A DNA stretch of 64,000 bases from Clavelina lepadiformis (lineage: Eukaryota > Chordata > Ascidiacea > Aplousobranchia > Clavelinidae). The position numbers and the translations under genes were made by a program. Within the stretch, counting starts at the first letter, position 1, and every line of letters starts with the position of its first letter. The notes beneath the pieces were generated by a model, which worked only from the letters and a program-made list of their open reading frames with translations, had not been told where the DNA came from and made no database searches. Location of the stretch: the NCBI RefSeq assembly GCF_947623445.1, contig NC_135247.1, positions 4,962,501 to 5,026,500 of the forward strand, in the 5' to 3' direction. This document shows positions 58,561 to 64,000 of the stretch, one piece after another.

Positions 58561-61500
58561 TGGAAGTTAAAGATCGACCAATGCAAACCAATTTTCTTAT
58601 AAATTTCATATGACGTCAATATTTGTTCAGTAAAAGCACACGATTCCGAAAAGCGTTTTACCTATTTTTCGTTTTTCTTATTTTCAAATTTGGCAAGTGG
58701 CAACCCAACTTTCACCGCTTGATGACGTTATAGAGCAGAGAGGCGAGCGTTGATTAATTGAACAAAGAATGAATCTCAATTGCAATCGGGCAACATCGGT
58801 CCCAAACCTTTTCTCCAAACCGACTTACCGACTATATCTGAAGAGTGTTGCTGACCGACAATCGAAATAACCAAGATTGACACTTGTGAAAAACAAAATG
58901 TAAATCTTCATAAGGATAGACCCTTTGTTGTTGGTCGAGGACTGCCTTCTATGACGAGCTTTCTAGCCTCCTGTTACTGAGTATTTGCACTTACACCTTT
59001 CTACCTAAAAAAGGCTAAAAGTCATTTACCTGCAAATTATGCTGGCGTCCTTGCGTGAAGCGTAATGCAATACTTCATTAAAGTTAGAAATGTATCTTCT
59101 GTTTCATGATTTGGGCAGGGTTGTGTTTCAATTTTTATAACTTCAGATTATAGGAGTTACTTTGAAAGCTTGGTTAACATTTAGCGTAATTTGGTTCTGA
59201 TCATAAATTCTTTTAAAACGTCTTTACTTTTGCGGCCTTCCGCTGTTGAAATCTATATTGTTTGTAAAACATTTCATGCAAAGCAACCAAACAAAGAAAC
59301 GAATTTATATTATTATCGTAACATAGGTTCCATGAGCTGTTTCATTGCAATTTTTTTCATTTGTTGTAGTAAGTTCTAGTAAAAGCGACAAACCAACCTT
59401 TTTATTGCTTAACCTTAAAAGTGATCAATATTTGAGGAATTGTAATATTTACATCCGATAGAATAGAATCGAAAATACAAGCTGTCGAATTTTTGGGTTT
59501 TGGCTGTTAGGCTTTTTGTGGGTAATGCACGAGGCTTTGATATCAGCATAAGGTAGGAAGTATATAGTGGCCAATGAGACTCACAAAATGTGCGGCTATA
59601 CGAGAAGATTGCCAACAGACAGTGTTCTTGGTATTTTTTCCCAAACATGCATCGTCATACGGGGAAAGTGCTGTTGCCACGAACGAAGTGTGATCTGGCT
59701 TCTAATTCGCGTGTTTGTTTGCTGGTCGCTTTCTGCGTACATGACAGACATATCCGATCCACCACGTGGCACAGACGAAAGATTTTATTGCGGATTTCAA
59801 TTCTGGTTCCTGGTAGCTTGCAAGCACGAATCGGAATAACCGCCAATCATGTGTTCATAGAAATATGAAACTATGCATTTTGTCCAATAGGATTACAACA
59901 TCTTCGCTGATTAATTAATAGCGAAATTGCTGCTTAATCTAACTTTGAATATGATACTATATTATTCGCTTTATTCCCGTGATAGGTAGGTTTTCATTCA
60001 GCTTTATTGCAACAAAGTTTTTAAAGTTTAGTGAAAGAATAACTTAATTTATGTAAACGAGACACGCAAAAGTTTAATTTGTTAACGTTGCATTTTTTGC
60101 GGCCGCATGTAATAGGCTACGCGTGAACAGGCATGCGCATCACCACAATACTCTGTGGTTTGTTTGTATCTGTAAAAGTTTATATGTATATGTGTTTTGT
60201 TTGGTGTATGTCGTATGTTTTAAAATTACTGTGTATAAGTTATGCCTCGCCAATACAAATGTTTGTCTTAGCATAAAGATGCATCGCTTTTTCTGATTGG
60301 TTGAAGCAATTGCTCCACTGAAAGCATGTAGTCACGTGGTAGTTTTGTTTTGCGACTTTTTTGTGCATTTTGCTCAGGTTCTGCAATAAAGTTCCGACTC
60401 CTTGCTGTCTGCTGGCGCAAAATTGGATATTAAACCGTGGATTACTATACAATATCGTATAGCTTAATGGGGAGACATTTCCAAGAAAATGTATTTTTAA
60501 ACAATGGCGAAGTCTGAAGAAAATAGTTTCTCACTATTTATTCACCCTTTCACTTTAAGAGGACATCTAGCACTTACCCTAGCAAGGTGCAGATATTAAC
60601 AAATAAACTGCCCACTTTCTGAATAATTTGCTGTTGTCGTATTTTTCTAAAATAAAATAGGCAAACCATTTCAAAACTAAAGAAATTGTAAACTTGTAGG
60701 TGACCCCTGTAATGCCTCATAACCATTGTATAATTTTTGGAGTCAATGATTTATTCCGTCAATACGTGTCTAGTAAGTTGTAACCCACTTTTTTTTTGCT
60801 TTTGGATAAAAAACGAATTATTCTATACGCAAATATATAGGGTAACAGTCATATGTTGATTTACGGTAATATACCCACTTCACCGGAAGGAGAAACAAAA
60901 AACCATACTAGCAATAAGTACTTTACATAGTTGTTGAAGTTCACAGTTTTGCTATGAACCGTTGTTGATATTAAAGTTTGTGTTTTTTCCATAATTTTTA
61001 TTCAGTTTTAGTTGTGAAACTTCTTTCCAAAATAACATTTCGTATTGCAACGCCGCGAAATCTCCTGTGCAACTCGCACCCTTCTGTGGAGTTATTGTGA
61101 TGGTTACAAGCGTTGAAGTAGAGGTTTAGTCAAGATATTGTCATCTGAGATTTTCTCATTGGGAAAAGTATATCTTGGGAAAGGAAGCGGGTTCCTTCTA
61201 ACCTATAACTGTATTCCGATATGAAATTACGTTACATGTTGTTTTGTTGCTGTCCCTGGCGTTAATGTAGTAATTTTCTTGTATCTTTTTGTATGACAAA
61301 AGCAACAGTTTTTTTTACATATACTCGTGAATTGCATCCTGGAAAGTGCCTGTTAGAACTGGCTGTAACCTTAAATAACAAAACTAAGTTTTATGTGGAT
61401 GAAAGGTCATAACGAAAATTATGCCTATACCAACACATTAGTTCCGTGTGGGCTCCATCACCAATAGCTTGATTGCAGACTTTCATTAGATTTCAGTAGA

Positions 61501-61667
61501 TTAGTAGATTTAGTTTTTGACAGATTTGATTGAATTGCCACTTAAGGTATTTCAACTTATTTTTACGTTTTTTTATTCCATTTTATGATATTTGCCCGCC
61601 AAGAGAGTAGTTTTAATTGCAGTATATTTAATTTTACCATTTTCTATTTCTGTTACGTGTAATATTG

Positions 61668-61740
61668 ACCCGAATATGTTATTGTTTTTACGTTTCACAG
61701 TACCCGAATATGTTAATACGTTTTTTACGTTTCACAGTAC
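61668..61740. repeat. Tandem duplication of a 34-39 bp unit
   Basis: ACCCGAATATGTTATTGTTT TTACGTTTCACAGT is followed immediately by a second copy with a 5-base expansion in the middle. Confidence 0.85.
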
Positions 61741-61984
61741 AGTCGACTTTTACTGATTTGTTTAGGCTTAATCAATGTAAATCCACGTAAACAGATTTCT
61801 GCCGAACGGATTTTATGTTTATTGATATCGCGGAACAGGCCATGAGCAGGCTATAGGTCTACAAACAATAGTAAAACCTGCAGGCAAAACATCAAAGCCT
61901 TTGCACGGACTACACAGGTAATTCCACGACCAATGTTTTCATACATTATTACAGTCATGAGCCGATCTTTTGCTTTTCCAACGT

Positions 61985-61990
61985 TTTATT
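61985..61990 (-). terminator. Polyadenylation signal of the cysteine-rich gene
   Basis: AATAAA on the minus strand, about 141 bases past the stop codon. Confidence 0.4.
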
Positions 61991-62130
61991 ATTCATGATA
62001 TAACCTACATCATTATATTATACATCAAAATGACATTCATATGAACGATGGACTATTTTTAATTATAAGCGATTGGAGTGTCCGAATTCTTTGGTATCTG
62101 ATACGGTGTTTCCCGATTTCAAATATATTT

Positions 62131-63360
62131 CTACGGGATAGGTGGAATAGTTGGTCTGTCGATGCCGTCCACTAACACAAGACGTAACACTAGTTTATAG
62201 ATTAAGTCATATTTATCCTACACGTTACGCTGTTTATTTACTTAAATATTTCTAAAAATCTGTCAGATATAATGTTACATTACGAAAAGAAATCATCAAA
62301 TAAGTAAATATTTCTTTTAAAATTACTTACAGCAATAGTAGGCTCCAGTAACATGGATGCAGCGTTGATCATATTTGCAGCAACCTAATAACAATAAATA
62401 ATTAATCAATCAACAATGCCCTAGAATAAAAACGTTTACAGGTAATTTACGGTTTCCGGATACTTTTCCGATATTTTACGTTACGGTTTACTGTACTTTC
62501 TCCAACTAAATACCAAAAAAATTCCCAAACCAAATAGGAAACAAAACGTAAAAAATGTTGCTTATTATGTAGTAACGCAAACCTAACGTACATTTGTAAG
62601 TATTTGGATAGTAGGCCGAAACGCAGGAAGTGCAACCGTTGGATGCGCCATAGCATTGGCCGTGGGTGCTGCACGGCGTTCCACAGGAAACAGATATCTC
62701 TGAAAAATAATCTTTTATAACTTCTTTGTATAAGCCTACATATGTTGACTAGTGCTTATGTAAATGCTCTCTCAACAAATAAAACCTTATGTTATTAACT
62801 AACGTTAGTAAATGACAAAATAGCAACTTTTTCTTTTGTACTCAAACCACTTACGAACACAGTTGCCGTTGATCTCGTGGTAACCGTACTTGCACGGACA
62901 ACTGTAAGTATGAGTGTAGGGATGGTGGAGGCAGACTCGATTAGCCCCGCTGCAACAACCTAGGAAAAATAAATTTCATCAGCTTATTTTATTTGTTGAG
63001 AGTCATCAAAAGATACTTTAAAATAATGTTTACATTTGTATGCGTTGTTCGCTGATGGTGTGCATGAGCCGCAAGTGTAGTAGCAGTCGTAGGGATAGTA
63101 GCAAGGTTTCTTGCAGCCTGCAGTGCATAAGAAAAATGGCAGAAATATCATTCAACGAAATGAACATATACCGGTAATGCGATGTCATAAACAAAACACT
63201 GTTTAGTACACCAATATTTTCTTTACATACAAACTTATTATAAATTATACTATTTCAGAAACCAGGTAATAGGAGTCTCACTAGGTGGGTAAGTTGCGGC
63301 CTGTGAATATACAACAACGCACAACAGAACAAACGTAGTAATGCTTAACGTTGAAACCAT
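62131..63360 (-). CDS. Secreted cysteine-rich protein built of two duplicated two-exon modules
   Basis: Six minus-strand exons: 63282-63360, 63034-63117, 62855-62959, 62592-62699, 62331-62384 and 62131-62171, total 156 residues. Exon 1 is a signal peptide (MVSTLSITTFVLLCVVVYSQ A). Exons 2 and 4 encode similar cysteine modules (CKKPCYYPYDCYYTCGSC and CGTPCSTHGQCYGASNGC TSC, both closing near a YK). Exons 3 and 5 each begin with a split CC pair (CCSGANRVCLHH, CCKYDQRCIHV). The last exon is a short Pro-rich tail (DRPTIPPIP). Every intron is phase 1 and each internal exon is a multiple of three (84, 105, 108, 54). No known domain was recognised: spacing is EGF-like in density but not a clean EGF pattern. 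Probably an extracellular disulfide-rich protein. A TATA box lies about 60 bases upstream. Confidence 0.85.
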
Positions 63361-63420
63361 CTTGGTTTTATAAGAATCACTACTGAATGATTTGTGATTT
63401 AAGTTGTTACATTTTTCGGG

Positions 63421-63427
63421 TTTTATA
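63421..63427 (-). promoter_or_regulatory. TATA box of the cysteine-rich gene
   Basis: TATAAAA on the minus strand in the context TCCTATAAAACCCG, about 60 bases before the start codon. This would put transcription start near 63392 and give a very short leader. Another TATAAAA at 63366-63372 is too close to the start codon to serve. Confidence 0.45.
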
Positions 63428-64000
63428 GGATCACTATCAAATTGACTGGTCATGCTGATAAGATTTTTATACAAGATAATGTATTTTTCTAGGGAAAAGA
63501 TTGATTAGAAATTCCAGTAAAAGTTTTTAAATAGAATTATGTACTTTTCTTTTTATTGTACTTGGCGCGCCTGTTTCCTAAATTGTGATTTAAGTCTAAA
63601 TTGTGTTATAACGACATTAATCAAAAGACCTACATAAATTACACGTCTGCATTGTAATTGAAACGTGAGTATTTATGAAAGTTTCATAGACGGGCTAGAC
63701 AGCTTTGATTGATGAACGATTTGTCATTACTGGGTTGCTCGATACAAGTACCATACGCTTATGCATATACCGTCTACACCCCGTCACGTGATATTGTGGT
63801 TTTAACATGCAGATTCTGTGTTTGCTTTTGTTCTGCGCCCCAAGTTGGATTCTGCAAATGAGCGCTACATTTCGAGTTATTAATTATTACAAAGTTGAAT
63901 GTATGAATGTTAAAAGTAACCTCAGAATGACGTAAAATATTTGTCAGAAAATGAAGAATACATTAACTTATAACTAGGGCCATTTTTATTTTGACCTAAA
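63428..64000. other. Upstream flank, no gene
   Basis: Non-coding flank of the cysteine-rich gene reaching the window end. Nothing further was recognised. Confidence 0.45.

Larger units (their letters stand above)
56860..62130. other. Gene-poor region between AP2S1 and the cysteine-rich gene
   Basis: No recognisable gene. A relatively GC-rich stretch at 59560-59870 is open in several overlapping frames on both strands, with no domain or splice support. A weak copy of the 16.3-kb repeat lies at 58395-58560. An AATAAA for the cysteine-rich gene is at 61985. Confidence 0.4.

Noticed and set aside
1-64000. LTR or viral elements, CRISPR arrays, rRNA genes
   Set aside because: No long terminal repeats, reverse transcriptase or capsid motifs, spaced identical repeats or rRNA-like segments were recognised.

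Overview
The window looks like part of a compact, AT-rich invertebrate chordate genome, most likely a tunicate of the Ciona type. This is inferred from the mixture of very short introns, chordate-like gene versions (AP-2 sigma, ZER1, PPCDC, DUSP11, V-ATPase G and a subunits), a collagen-domain C-type lectin of the tunicate MBL-like kind, and dense small DNA transposons. No mitochondrial, bacterial or viral gene was seen. All coding calls were made by hand translation and splice-phase bookkeeping, with family recognition from memory.

Layout. 1-5 kb: a four-exon acidic/coiled-coil protein of unknown function (minus), possible exons of a second unknown gene, and a decayed copy of a collagen-lectin first exon. 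6.9-8.5 kb: an intact four-exon secreted collagen-like C-type lectin (plus). 10.1-15.4 kb: a 23-exon ZER1/ZYG11-family gene (minus), the Gly N-degron receptor of CUL2 ubiquitin ligases. 15.4-20.6 kb: transposon and repeat ground, including a tandem repeat array and two hAT-like elements, one with a perfect 8-bp target duplication. 20.65-21.4 kb: PPCDC, for coenzyme A synthesis (plus). 22.2-27.8 kb: a seven-exon annexin (minus) with a pogo/Tigger-like element in its 3.2-kb first intron. 27.8-34.1 kb: mostly non-coding, with a 240-bp duplication and a hAT MITE sitting exactly at its edge.

34.1-42.3 kb is a V-ATPase block, all on the minus strand: a three-exon V1 G subunit gene and two tandem, completely intronless V0 a subunit genes (859 and 861 aa). 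46.9-47.7 kb: an intronless DUSP11/PIR1-type RNA triphosphatase (minus). 47.7-56.0 kb: a repeat-rich desert (SINE, hAT and pogo MITEs, palindromic MITEs, an AT microsatellite, a perfect hairpin). 56.0-56.9 kb: AP2S1 (plus). 62.1-63.4 kb: a six-exon secreted cysteine-rich protein (minus) made of two copies of a two-exon module, with every intron in phase 1. This is the most novel-looking protein in the window.

Shared themes. Several products act in endomembrane traffic and acidification (V-ATPase a and G, AP-2 sigma, annexin). Two or three look like host-defence or surface secreted proteins (lectin, cysteine-rich protein). Several genes have an isolated 3' splice site just before the start codon, which fits spliced-leader trans-splicing as known in Ciona, but this was not proven here. 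No retroviral or LTR element, CRISPR array, rRNA or true tRNA gene was recognised.
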